A stretch of DNA of 64,000 bases from Akkermansiaceae bacterium (GTDB lineage Bacteria > Verrucomicrobiota > Verrucomicrobiia > Verrucomicrobiales > Akkermansiaceae). Under the pieces are notes generated by a model. The model searched no databases. It was not told where the DNA came from and saw only the letters and a list, made by a program, of their open reading frames with translations. The position numbers and the translations under genes were made by a program. Location: contig CP059069.1 in NCBI GenBank assembly GCA_017798145.1, forward strand, positions 2,899,226 through 2,963,225, given 5' to 3'. Positions 26,927 through 35,200 of this stretch are shown one piece after another. Within the stretch, counting starts at the first letter, position 1. Every line of letters begins with the position of its first letter.

Positions 26927-27568
26927 ATGTTAGAACAGATACTGAAAGGCGGGCCGCTGATGATCCCGCTGATGCTTTGCAGCATGGTCAGCCTCGCCGT
27001 TGTCTATGACCGCTGGATGGCCTTCCGCGAGAACCGCAAGATCGACACGCGGTCGTTGCGCTCCAAGGTTCTCGCCCGCCTCCGCGAAAACAACATCCCT
27101 GCCGCGATCACCGAGTGCGAGACCGCACGCGGGCCCATCGCCTCGGTGCTGCTTGCGGGCCTGCGCTCCTACCAGCAGCTCCACGGGAAAAAGGAAAGCT
27201 CGGAGACCATGCGCCTTGTCGTCGGGCAGGTGATGGAAGACTACAGCGCCCAGGCGATGAGCGTGGTCAACCGCCGCCTCGATGTCCTCACCATCATCGG
27301 GGTCGCCGCACCCCTGCTCGGCATGACCGGCACCGTCACCGGCATGATCGCCTCCTTCGCCGGCCTCGCCGAGGCGGGCAATGTCGGCGGCGGCGGAGCC
27401 GTCGCGGACGGCATCGCCGAAGCCCTGGTGACCACCGCCGTCGGCCTCATCGTCGCCCTTACCGCCGTCATCCCCCAAAGCGTCTACAACCGCTGGAGCG
27501 ACGAGATCGAGCTGGAGATCGAGGAAGCGAACAGCGAGTTCGTGGAGTTCATCCTGACGCATCATTGA
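26927..27568 (+). CDS. exbB: MotA/TolQ/ExbB proton channel family protein
   Basis: 213 residues, three membrane helices as in ExbB/TolQ: one at the N-terminus (LMIPLMLCSMVSLAVV), and two after a cytoplasmic domain, in the conserved block GVAAPLLGMTGTVTGMIASF and in TTAVGLIVALTAVIP. With ExbD it forms the proton-driven motor that powers TonB- or Tol-like transducers. Two exbD genes follow, but separated by a 586-nt insertion-like cassette. The gene sits in the middle of the giant-TPR cluster, which argues that the motor works on those proteins rather than on TonB-dependent receptors, none of which occur here. Confidence 0.93.
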   Translation: MLEQILKGGPLMIPLMLCSMVSLAVVYDRWMAFRENRKIDTRSLRSKVLARLRENNIPAAITECETARGPIASVLLAGLRSYQQLHGKKESSETMRLVVGQVMEDYSAQAMSVVNRRLDVLTIIGVAAPLLGMTGTVTGMIASFAGLAEAGNVGGGGAVADGIAEALVTTAVGLIVALTAVIPQSVYNRWSDEIELEIEEANSEFVEFILTHH

Positions 27569-27585
27569 TGGATCATAAATTTAAC

Positions 27586-27680
27586 CACGGATGACACGGA
27601 TGACACGGATGACACGGATGACACGGATGACACGGATGATCACGGATGATCACGGATGATCACGGATGATCACGGATCAT
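27586..27680 (+). repeat. Short tandem repeat array of CACGGATGA units
   Basis: Five 9-bp units CACGGATGA (27586-27630) are followed by four 10-bp units CACGGATGAT (27631-27670) and one diverged unit CACGGATCAT (27671-27680). The change of unit length by one T partway suggests two rounds of slippage amplification from the left cassette end. There are no spacers, so it is not a CRISPR array. Confidence 0.95.
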
Positions 27681-27720
27681 AAAAGGATTCTGGGTTGTCC
27701 TCAAATCTGACATTCAATCC

Positions 27721-28089
27721 ATGCTCACCAACGACAGCGAGATAACCGAACTCATAATCGGCGCAGCGATGAAAATTCTCAACACTCTCAAGTCCGGTCT
27801 CGATGAAAAGCTCTATGAACGAGCTCTCATTATAGAGTTAGCCAAGCAAGGCCTCACCTGTGATCAGCAGAAAAACTTCCCTGTTCACTATGATGGACAA
27901 CACATCGGCACCTTGATCCCAGACCTCGTGGTAAATGAACGGGTCATCGCAGACCCGAAAGTTGTCACCGCCTTCACGGACACCCATATTTCCTAGATGT
28001 TAGGCTACTTGAATATCACCGGTCTTAGAACCGCCCTACTCCTCAATTTCAAACACGCCAAACTTCAGATCAAACGCGTCTCTATCTGA
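27721..28089 (+). pseudogene. GxxExxY family protein gene with in-frame amber stop
   Basis: The frame starts MLTNDSEITELIIGAAMKIL and has the family pattern GLDEKLYERAL (G-x2-E-x2-Y), then a conserved QQKNFPVHYDG segment. At 27994 a TAG interrupts the frame after FTDTHIS; the same frame continues as MLGYLNITGLRTALLLNF...LQIKRVSI to TGA at 28087. Other family members have a Gln at this kind of position (...Q-x-L-NYL...), so a single CAG-to-TAG change explains it. Without the stop the product would be 122 residues, a normal length. The usual conserved Val-Glu in VIVELK also reads VIADPK, a second sign of decay. Function of the family is not established. Confidence 0.8.
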
Positions 28090-28100
28090 ACCAACAGTAT

Positions 28101-28137
28101 CCATCCGTGCCCATCCGTGAAATCCGTGGTTAAAAAT
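28101..28137 (-). repeat. Right inverted end of the GxxExxY cassette
   Basis: On the minus strand it reads AACCACGGATTTCACGGATG followed by GGCACGGATGG: the same core as the left array, in opposite orientation. It ends 18 nt before the first exbD start. Confidence 0.8.
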
Positions 28138-28154
28138 AACCGCAACCCCAGCCC

Positions 28155-28568
28155 ATGAGAAAGAAATACAGCAAGGAAAAGAAGCATCGCAGCGGCGAGA
28201 TCCCCACGGGATCTTTCTCCGATATTGCGTTCCTTCTGATCATCTATTTCCTCGTGGCGACGACTCTCGTAAAAGTGAAAACCATCACCGCCGACCTCCC
28301 GTCTGGTGAGAAATCCGCACAGACGGAATCCGAAAAAACCCCCATCGTGAACCTGCGCGGCGCTGAAATTTTCCTGAATGACAAGAAGCTAACGATGGAC
28401 GAGCTGGAGGATCGGCTTGCGGCGCTGGAGCTTGGCGCCAAGGAACCCTCGGATCGGGTTGTGATGCTGGAGTCCGCGAAGGGCACCCCGTACGGAAATT
28501 ACTTCCAGGCACTCGCCGCGATCAGCGCGAACGAGGGTGTGGTCGCCATCGTGGAGGAGGGGAACTGA
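28155..28568 (+). CDS. exbD: ExbD/TolR-type biopolymer transport protein, first copy
   Basis: 137 residues: short basic cytosolic N-terminus, one membrane helix, periplasmic domain. The helix begins SFSDIAFLLIIYFLV, with the proton-carrying Asp at residue 23, the essential residue of the family. The periplasmic part ends NYFQALAAISANEGVVAIVE, matching the ExbD fold's last strand. It is 2 nt upstream of a second exbD. ExbD works as a dimer in the ExbB pentamer pore; two different genes suggest a heterodimer, which is inference. Confidence 0.92.
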   Translation: MRKKYSKEKKHRSGEIPTGSFSDIAFLLIIYFLVATTLVKVKTITADLPSGEKSAQTESEKTPIVNLRGAEIFLNDKKLTMDELEDRLAALELGAKEPSDRVVMLESAKGTPYGNYFQALAAISANEGVVAIVEEGN

Positions 28569-28570
28569 CC

Positions 28571-28990
28571 ATGAGACGCTCCCGCAAAAAGAGAAGGAAA
28601 CCAATTCCCGTGCCGATCGCGAGCATGGGCGATATCGCGTTCCTTCTCATCATCTTCTTCCTGGTGTGCAGCGAGGTTTCCAAGGAAAAGAGCAATCTCC
28701 AGGTGGAGCTGCCGCTTTCACAGCATGTCGAAAAAATGAAGGCGCAGGTGGTGGCGCGGGTGGCCGTCGATGAAACCGGCGTGATCTATTTCGACGGCGA
28801 AGAGGTGGACAGCGCGAAGGACGTGGAGTGGGGCGTGCGGGCTTTGCTGACGAACACCGTCGCCGACGAGCAGAGGCATGTGCAGTTCAAGTGCGACAGC
28901 GCCCTGCCCAAGGAAATTTTCGAGCCTGTCATCCAGGCCATCGCCGCGGCCGGCGGCATCATAGAGGCGGTCGGCGAGCTCGACCAATGA
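28571..28990 (+). CDS. exbD: ExbD/TolR-type biopolymer transport protein, second copy
   Basis: 139 residues. Highly basic start (MRRSRKKRRKP), then SMGDIAFLLIIFFLV with the functional Asp at residue 21 and a periplasmic domain (DETGVIYFDGEEV ... IFEPVIQAIAAAGGIIEAVGE). It differs from the first copy over most of its length, so the pair is old. It is followed after 19 nt by the TonB-like gene. Paired, non-identical ExbD genes behind one ExbB are common in bacterial Ton-like loci. Confidence 0.92.
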   Translation: MRRSRKKRRKPIPVPIASMGDIAFLLIIFFLVCSEVSKEKSNLQVELPLSQHVEKMKAQVVARVAVDETGVIYFDGEEVDSAKDVEWGVRALLTNTVADEQRHVQFKCDSALPKEIFEPVIQAIAAAGGIIEAVGELDQ

Positions 28991-29009
28991 ACAAGAACCC
29001 GAACAATCA

Positions 29010-29453
29010 ATGACAACGACAAAGAGCGAACAAACAACCCCCGCCGAGCTGCTGGAGACCTTCAAGGGACGAAGCCTCAAATCCATCGTGATCTTCACCG
29101 TGGCGGTGCACCTCGTGGTGCTGGTCGCGACGAGTGCATCCTACTTTTTCAAATCCGGGGGCGAGGACACCTCGAAGCTCGGCGAGAGCGAGCGGATGGA
29201 CATCGCGGTGCGCGAGGCCACGGCCTCCCTGCGCGAGATCGCGGAGAAACACGGCGTGAAGGCGCAGGATCTCGGCAGCCGTTTCGCCGACGGGAAACCG
29301 AAGCCCGCCGCCTCGCCCGCGCCCGTGGAGGCTCCCGCCGATACGGAACCCGCCGCCCCGGAGCCGGAGAAATCAGCCATCGAGAAGGATATCGAGAAAG
29401 TCGAGCCCGGCCCGGCGCTGCCGAGCGTGGAGGACGAGGATCTTTTCAAATAA
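29010..29453 (+). CDS. TonB-like single-pass protein lacking a TonB C-terminal domain
   Basis: 147 residues. A cytosolic tail of about 22 residues leads into one helix (about 23-46, SIVIFTVAVHLVVLVATSAS). The helix has Thr30 and His34 spaced like Ser16 and His20 of E. coli TonB, the pair through which ExbB/ExbD act. After it come a charged helical part and a Pro/Ala/Glu-rich stretch (KPKPAASPAPVEAPAD... EPEKS), as in the TonB spacer. The protein then stops at EDEDLFK; no C-terminal receptor-binding domain is present. Known: S-x3-H is a TonB signature. Inferred: this protein transmits motion from the neighbouring ExbB/ExbD to a periplasmic partner. Could also be a simple stator-associated protein. 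Confidence 0.75.
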   Translation: MTTTKSEQTTPAELLETFKGRSLKSIVIFTVAVHLVVLVATSASYFFKSGGEDTSKLGESERMDIAVREATASLREIAEKHGVKAQDLGSRFADGKPKPAASPAPVEAPADTEPAAPEPEKSAIEKDIEKVEPGPALPSVEDEDLFK

Positions 29454-29471
29454 GCGCCTCGGAAAGCAAGC

Positions 29472-31088
29472 ATGAGCCCCAACATACGAGCAGAGATCCC
29501 CGCAGTGAGGGTTGATGAGATCCCTACGGATCCATCCACCTTCAAGGCTCGGCTTGTCAGTGCCGCGGTGCTCATGCTCACCGGGCTTGCCGCCGCCGCA
29601 TGGGCGTGGGGCCCGGATGTTCTTGCCGCTTTCCTTTCCCGCAACGGCGAGATCGCCATCCTGTTTTCCGGCAACAATACAAGCGCCTCCCTAAATCTCT
29701 GCATCCAGTCATTCGGCATTCTCGCCGCCATCTGCGCGGTGGCCGGAGGGATGGGCTTCTGGCGGAACCGCAGCACCTACCACCTGCTCCGCATCGCGCT
29801 GCTGGCGGTTTATCTGGTCGTGGCGTTTTACGTTTTCACCGTCTGGCAGGGCGTGTTCGCCATCCTCAGGGAAGAGATCGCTGTCGATGGCTCGAAGCAG
29901 GACAAGGCCACCACCATCCTGCTCTGGTGGGGCGCCTGCTGGCCCGCGTTGGCCGTGGCGGGTTATGCCGCATGGTGCCATGTGATGCTCCGCAGCCGCT
30001 CGGTGTTCGCCGCCTTTTCCGGGAAGACCGGAGATGCCATGGAGGGCGACCGCTTGCTTGAGGATGTTCGCACCCATGGCCGCGACCCGCGCCACCGCCG
30101 CAGCCTCTACGCAAGTATCCTGACCCACCTGCTCATCATCGTCATCATCCCTTACATCCTCAGCCTCGGCGGATGTGTGGAGGCCTACAAGGTGCCTCAG
30201 GGCAGCGGAAATCCGGTGGTTGCCATGGTGAAAATGGTGCAGCCGAAGAAGAAAAAGAAGCAGACCCTCACTCTGCGCCCAAACTCAGCGATCATCTTCG
30301 ACCAGCCGGATCTCGACAACACCGAGGTCGATCAGGTCATGGAGCAGAAAACCCAGGTGACCTACGAGGCATCCGCCAATGCGAAGGCCGGGAAAATGGG
30401 CAAGGGCGGCGGCACCAAAGGCGGCTGGCCGGAGGGGATGGAGGATTACAAGATCCGCTTCATCCGCCTTGAGCATTCCGGCGCGGGCTGGGATGACGGC
30501 ATGGATCAAACCGATGCGGACATCAATTTCCTCCGCGCCTTCGCACAGTCCACAGGCTTCAGGAAAATCGCCAGCAAGGGCGAGAGCCACTCCATCGCCC
30601 TCCTGCGGAAGTATCCTGACGACGGCTTCCCTCCCTTCGTCTATCTAACAGGAAACTCCGACATGGGCCGCATCAGCTCCGAGGATGCGAAGACGTTGCG
30701 CGAGTATTGCCTGAAAGGAGGGATGCTCATCGCGGATGCGGGCAGTGCGCGTTTCCACCAGTCTTTCCTGCACTTCATGCGCCAGGTGTTCCCGGACAAG
30801 CCGCTGCTCGACATCGCCGACGACGACATGATCTATCAGCTCCCCTACGGCTTCCCGGACGGCGCACCCGCCTTCTGGGGCCATGGCGGCAGGCGCGCGC
30901 TCGGCGTGAAACACGAAGGCCGCTGGTGCGTCTTCTACCACCCCGGTGATATGAACGACGCATGGAAATCCCAGGGCTACACCGATGTGTCGCCCGAGAT
31001 GCGCGAGGCCGCCATGAACCTCGGCATCAACCTGGTTTACTACTCCTTCAACCAGTGGAATGACGCGATTTCCAAGAAGAAGAAATGA
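29472..31088 (+). CDS. Multi-TM DUF4159 protein with TonB-like helix
   Basis: 538 residues. The N-terminal 200 residues hold about four membrane helices (VSAAVLMLTGLAAAAWAW, then FGILAAICAVAGGMGFW, LLRIALLAVYLVVAFYVF and others). A further helix follows a basic stretch and reads SLYASILTHLLIIVIIPYIL, with Ser215 and His219 in the TonB S-x3-H spacing. A polybasic QPKKKKKQ segment links it to the C-terminal DUF4159 domain (about 320-530: IRFIRLEHSGAGWDDGM, PPFVYLTGNSDM, LKGGMLIADAG, NLVYYSFNQW), a glutamine-amidotransferase-like fold of unknown role. The end overlaps the next gene by ATGA. Likely a second energy-coupled component of the cluster. Confidence 0.82.
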   Translation: MSPNIRAEIPAVRVDEIPTDPSTFKARLVSAAVLMLTGLAAAAWAWGPDVLAAFLSRNGEIAILFSGNNTSASLNLCIQSFGILAAICAVAGGMGFWRNRSTYHLLRIALLAVYLVVAFYVFTVWQGVFAILREEIAVDGSKQDKATTILLWWGACWPALAVAGYAAWCHVMLRSRSVFAAFSGKTGDAMEGDRLLEDVRTHGRDPRHRRSLYASILTHLLIIVIIPYILSLGGCVEAYKVPQGSGNPVVAMVKMVQPKKKKKQTLTLRPNSAIIFDQPDLDNTEVDQVMEQKTQVTYEASANAKAGKMGKGGGTKGGWPEGMEDYKIRFIRLEHSGAGWDDGMDQTDADINFLRAFAQSTGFRKIASKGESHSIALLRKYPDDGFPPFVYLTGNSDMGRISSEDAKTLREYCLKGGMLIADAGSARFHQSFLHFMRQVFPDKPLLDIADDDMIYQLPYGFPDGAPAFWGHGGRRALGVKHEGRWCVFYHPGDMNDAWKSQGYTDVSPEMREAAMNLGINLVYYSFNQWNDAISKKKK

Positions 31089-32245
31089 TGAACTGGAACT
31101 CCTTCAACATCCTAGGCTACCTCAGCGTGCTCCTCTGGATCGCGATGCCTGTGCTGTGGCTGCTCCACTCCCGGATGCGCCCGCGCCGCTGGCTATGCCA
31201 CATCGCCCTTCTGTTAGGAATCGCGGCCCTGGTGCTTGCGAAGCTGAATTCCGAAAACCACGTGAACCGCATCCAGCCCGATCGCACCGAGCTGATCGCC
31301 GCCAAGGAAGCCGAGCAGGAGGCGAAGCGCCAGGCCGCGATCGACAGCCGTGGCGATGAGGTGGCGGACATCCGCTTCGCCGAGGACGGCGCGGACGATT
31401 TCATGGATCGCGCGGGCATGGACGAGGCGGATCTGAAATACATGGACAAGCAACTGGGCAAGCCCGGCGAGCCCGCCTGGAAACAGGGCAAGCGCGAGCG
31501 CAGCGGCGGCACGGCGGATGGCGATGATCTCGAAAGCGCGATCGGCGCCAACGAGAAGCGCGAGGATCTCGCCACCGAGGGCTTGGAAGGCGTCGTGGAG
31601 GAGGAGCCGATCACGATGAACGCGAAGGATCTCGTTCTGGCCAACCGGCTTGATCTTTTCAACATTAGGGCGATACAGGCCCTGCTGCTCATCGGGATTG
31701 CCATCGTCATCGCCGACTACCTCCGCCGCGCGAATTCCTACCGCGAGGCCTACCTGCCGCTGCCGCTTCCCAGCGGTTGGCTGAACTCGCTGACCCCGCA
31801 GGAAGCCGTTTTCACAAGGCCGGAGCCTGCCCGCCGCAGCATCATCCAGGAGCTTTCGTGGATGGCGAAACGTGGCGACGCCTTCCTCTACCTCACCGAA
31901 GATCCGGCGAAAGCGGCGCAGCTTCCCGACTCGTTCCAAAGCCTCGGGAAAATGGATGTCATCCGCCTCGGCGGGGATATGGAGTTGGGCGACAGCTTTG
32001 TTTTCGAGGCGCTCTGGTTCGGACGGAGCTCCTTCGCGGTCGGCTCCGCAACACGCGCCAAGACGATGCTCGGCACTTTCCTCAAAATCCTGGCCGAGCG
32101 CCGCGAGACCCGTTCCCGCGTCGCCCAGACCGTCCACATCGTCTGGGATCTCAATGAGCCGGTCCCGGAAAACATTCGCAATGGCTTCGCCACCCTCGGC
32201 CGCGATGCCGGCCTGTCTCTCTTCATTTCCAATCCGCCCAGATAA
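31085..32245 (+). CDS. Uncharacterised membrane protein of the cluster
   Basis: 386 residues. Two N-terminal helices (about 8-30 and 38-55) precede a long, charged, acidic extracytoplasmic or cytosolic segment. A third helix follows near residue 200 (AIQALLLIGIAIVIADYL), and then a soluble C-terminal domain of about 170 residues (SIIQELSWMAKRGDAFLYLT ... VHIVWDLNEPVP) with alternating strands and helices. No family recognised. It overlaps the DUF4159 gene by ATGA and lies 15 nt before the PDZ/HEAT gene, so it belongs to the same transcription unit. The topology makes it a candidate partner of the DUF4159 protein. Confidence 0.78.
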   Translation: MMNWNSFNILGYLSVLLWIAMPVLWLLHSRMRPRRWLCHIALLLGIAALVLAKLNSENHVNRIQPDRTELIAAKEAEQEAKRQAAIDSRGDEVADIRFAEDGADDFMDRAGMDEADLKYMDKQLGKPGEPAWKQGKRERSGGTADGDDLESAIGANEKREDLATEGLEGVVEEEPITMNAKDLVLANRLDLFNIRAIQALLLIGIAIVIADYLRRANSYREAYLPLPLPSGWLNSLTPQEAVFTRPEPARRSIIQELSWMAKRGDAFLYLTEDPAKAAQLPDSFQSLGKMDVIRLGGDMELGDSFVFEALWFGRSSFAVGSATRAKTMLGTFLKILAERRETRSRVAQTVHIVWDLNEPVPENIRNGFATLGRDAGLSLFISNPPR

Positions 32246-32260
32246 GAAACCTCATCCACC

Positions 32261-35200
32261 ATGAAATCCCTCGCATTCTCCGCCGCCCTTCTAACAGCGA
32301 TTCTCGCCTTGCCCGCCGCCGCCGAGGAGCGCACCCACACCCAGGAGGAGATGGACGCGCTCCTCAGGGACGGCGACCTTGGCGCCGAGGAAGTGGAGCG
32401 CCCGGCAAACCTCCCTGATCTCACCAAGGGCGAGCTCATCCCCCCTGCAAAGAAGAAGGAGCCGAAGCCATGGTATTACGGGCCGACCGGGATCGTGGGA
32501 TTGATGGTCGGTGATTTCGTAGGGGATCAGATCCAGGTGCAGAGCACGCTCAATGGCTCCCCCGCCCATGGGAAATTCATGTGGGGCGATGTGATCACCG
32601 GAATGAACGGGAAAAAGTTCGAGCCCGGCGGGCACCTTGGTATCCTGATTGGCAATGCGATCATCGAGGCCGAGAAAGAGGAGAACGGCGGCAAGATCAC
32701 CTTCCAGGTTTGGCGCGACAAGAACTACGCCGCGCGCTTCGGCAAGCAGGATGTCGCTGGGGTCGATGTGGACAAGCTCTTCGACGAGGTTCGCGATGAC
32801 AATTCGCTCTACGACTGGAAGCCCGAGGAGGAGCGCACCAAGGAAGTCACCAAGCTGGGCTTCGACAAGTTTCCCATCGTCCCGGAGACATTCGAGGTGG
32901 AGCTGAAGCTGCGCACCATGCCCGCCTACAGCGATACTGCTCCCTACGATTGCCCGAAGACGCAGCAGATCCTCGAGGACGCATGGAAGGTGCTGGAGAA
33001 AAAATTCGTCGCAGACCCGAAGGATCCGCGCAGCGGCAAGGGCGGCATCATCGAGGCGATGGCATTGGTCGCATCCGGCAAGCCGGAGCACCGCAAGATC
33101 GTGCATGACTGGGTGCGCGGCCCGAACTCGCCATGGCGTCCACCCACGGAGCCCCCCGGAGCGATGTTCGAGCCCGGCTACAAGGGCTACAAGGGCTACC
33201 AGAGCTGGCATCATGGTTTCGGCGGGCTCTATTGCGCACTCTATTACGATGCCACCGGCGATGACTTCGTCCTCCCCGCCCTCCGCAAATACGCCATCGA
33301 CACCGCCATGGGCCAGAGCGGCGGCGGCAGCTGGGGGCACACCTTCGCCTACCCGTCCTTCAACGGCGGCGAGCTGCACAGGATGAACCCCGGATACGGC
33401 GCGCTCAACGCCGCCGGGAACCGCTGTTTCTTCCTCATCACACTTGCACAGAAGCTTGGCATCAAGGATCCGGAAATCGATGCCGCCGTGATCCGGGCGC
33501 AGAAATTTTTCAGCTCATTCATCGACCAGGGAGCCCTGCCCTACGGCGATCACGGAGCAGCCGGCACCGATGACAGCAACGGCAAGAACACCGGCATCGC
33601 CTTCTCCCTGAAACTCCTGGGGGACAAATACGGCGCGAAATATTTCTCGCAGATGTCCACCCACGCCTCCTTCACCCCGCGCGGCGGGCACGCCCACGAC
33701 TACCACACCCAATGGTCTGCCTGGGGAGCCACGCTGTGCGGCCCCGAGGGGCGCATCGCCGCGGAGCGCAACATGCGCTGGAGCCGCACGCTTGCACGAA
33801 TGTTCGACGGCAGCTTCGTCTATCACTCGCCCGGCGGCTACAGCGCGCTGCGCGATCCGACCGCCACCCAGGTCTTCAACCAGGCCGTCATTTACAAACA
33901 GACCCTCATCACCGGCAAGGACGAGGACAAGGAGCTGTGGACGACCGAGCGCGAGATGAAGCAGTTGCTCACCAGCGCGCGCGGACAGCTCAACGACCCT
34001 GCCCTCATCGCGCGTTCCGGAAAGCCATGGCAGGAGCGCAGCACCGATGAGATCTTCGACCTGCTCGACATCTTCTTTCCGAAAGCGCGCGGAGCCTACG
34101 CAGATGAACTGGGCAAGCGCTACCAGGCCGGCGAAAAGGAAATCCTGCCCCGACTCGTGGAGTTGCTCGGCAGCGATGAGCCGCGCCTCCGCGAGGGCGC
34201 CTGCCGCGGCCTGCTCGCCTGCGGTAATGATGCCGTGTTGGAAAACCTTTCCAAACTCACCAAGCTCCTCGACGACCCCAAGGACTTCGTGCGCATCAGC
34301 GCGGTCAATGTGATCTCGAAGAGCACCGAGACCGAGGAAACCCAGCTCGCGATGCTGGAAGCCACGGCCGCGCCGCAGCAGGCGGTCGCGCCAAACAGCG
34401 TCCGAAACGCCACCCAAGTTCCGCTTTTCGGCGATGACAGCCCGCTCGCGAAATCGCCCTTCGAGGCCGGCTTCGACGAGGATCTCGTTTACCGCGCCTT
34501 GGAAAAACTGATTGAGCTCGATCCCGTCGGCAAGGGTTTCATCGCTTCCAGAAACGGCGTATGGGACAAGGAAACCGTCGTCAGGCTCGCCGGGCCGCTG
34601 ACCTTCGCGGCCGAGGAGGAACAGATCGGGGACCAGATGTTCGCCAACCGCGCTGCGCCGGCGAGGGAGTTGCTCCGCAAGTTCGGATACCGCGAGGCTT
34701 ATGAGGCGTCCGCTCACCTGTTGCGCAAAAAGGCGGGCGTACCGCGCGACATCCGCGCCAAGGTCACGTTCAAGGATCCGCTGATCGACCCGCCCATCGT
34801 TCTGGGCAGTCCGGGCGCTTTCAGGGACTTTGCGGGCTTCCTCAGAACCGTCCTGACCGACGACCCGAACCTCTCGGTCACGACCAAGGACGAGAGAAAC
34901 AAATGGGTGGAGGTGACAACCAACCTCGACACGCTCCTTGCCAGGATCGAGGCGGCGAAACCCGTGCCCAATCTACCCAGCATCGCCGATGAGGCGGGCT
35001 CGTTTTTTCGGAAAAACCTGGATGCGGCCGACGGCACGGGGGCGAAGCTGAAACTCTGCCGAGCCACCCTCGCCGATCCAGACCGCAAGGATTACTTCCG
35101 CAAGATGGCGGCGATGGATTACCTCGCCGAGACCCTCGGGCCGGATGCGTTGGAGGATTTCGCGCCGTATCTGAGCCATCCTTACTGGAGGCTGCGCGAG

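Larger units (their letters stand above)
27580..28137 (+). mobile_element. Repeat-flanked GxxExxY cassette between exbB and exbD
   Basis: The left end at 27580-27602 reads TTTAACCACGGAT, two bases, CACGGATG; the right end (28115-28137) is the inverted copy with only those two bases different. Between them lie a tandem array of the same core, a GxxExxY gene broken by one stop codon, and a second inverted CACGGATGG unit. The cassette interrupts an otherwise tight operon exactly between stop and start codons and is more AT-rich than the neighbours. No transposase is present, so movement, if any, would need help from elsewhere. Calling it mobile is inference from the inverted ends and position. 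Confidence 0.55.

Noticed and set aside
27586-27680. CRISPR array
   Set aside because: Units are 9-10 bp and directly adjacent with no spacers, and no cas genes are near.
26927-28990. Zorya-type anti-phage system or MotAB flagellar stator
   Set aside because: The second proteins are ExbD-type, without an OmpA peptidoglycan-binding domain, and no ZorC/D/E-like gene or helicase follows.
29472-32245. Bat/aerotolerance operon, with which DUF4159 proteins can be associated
   Set aside because: No MoxR ATPase or von Willebrand factor A genes occur in the cluster.
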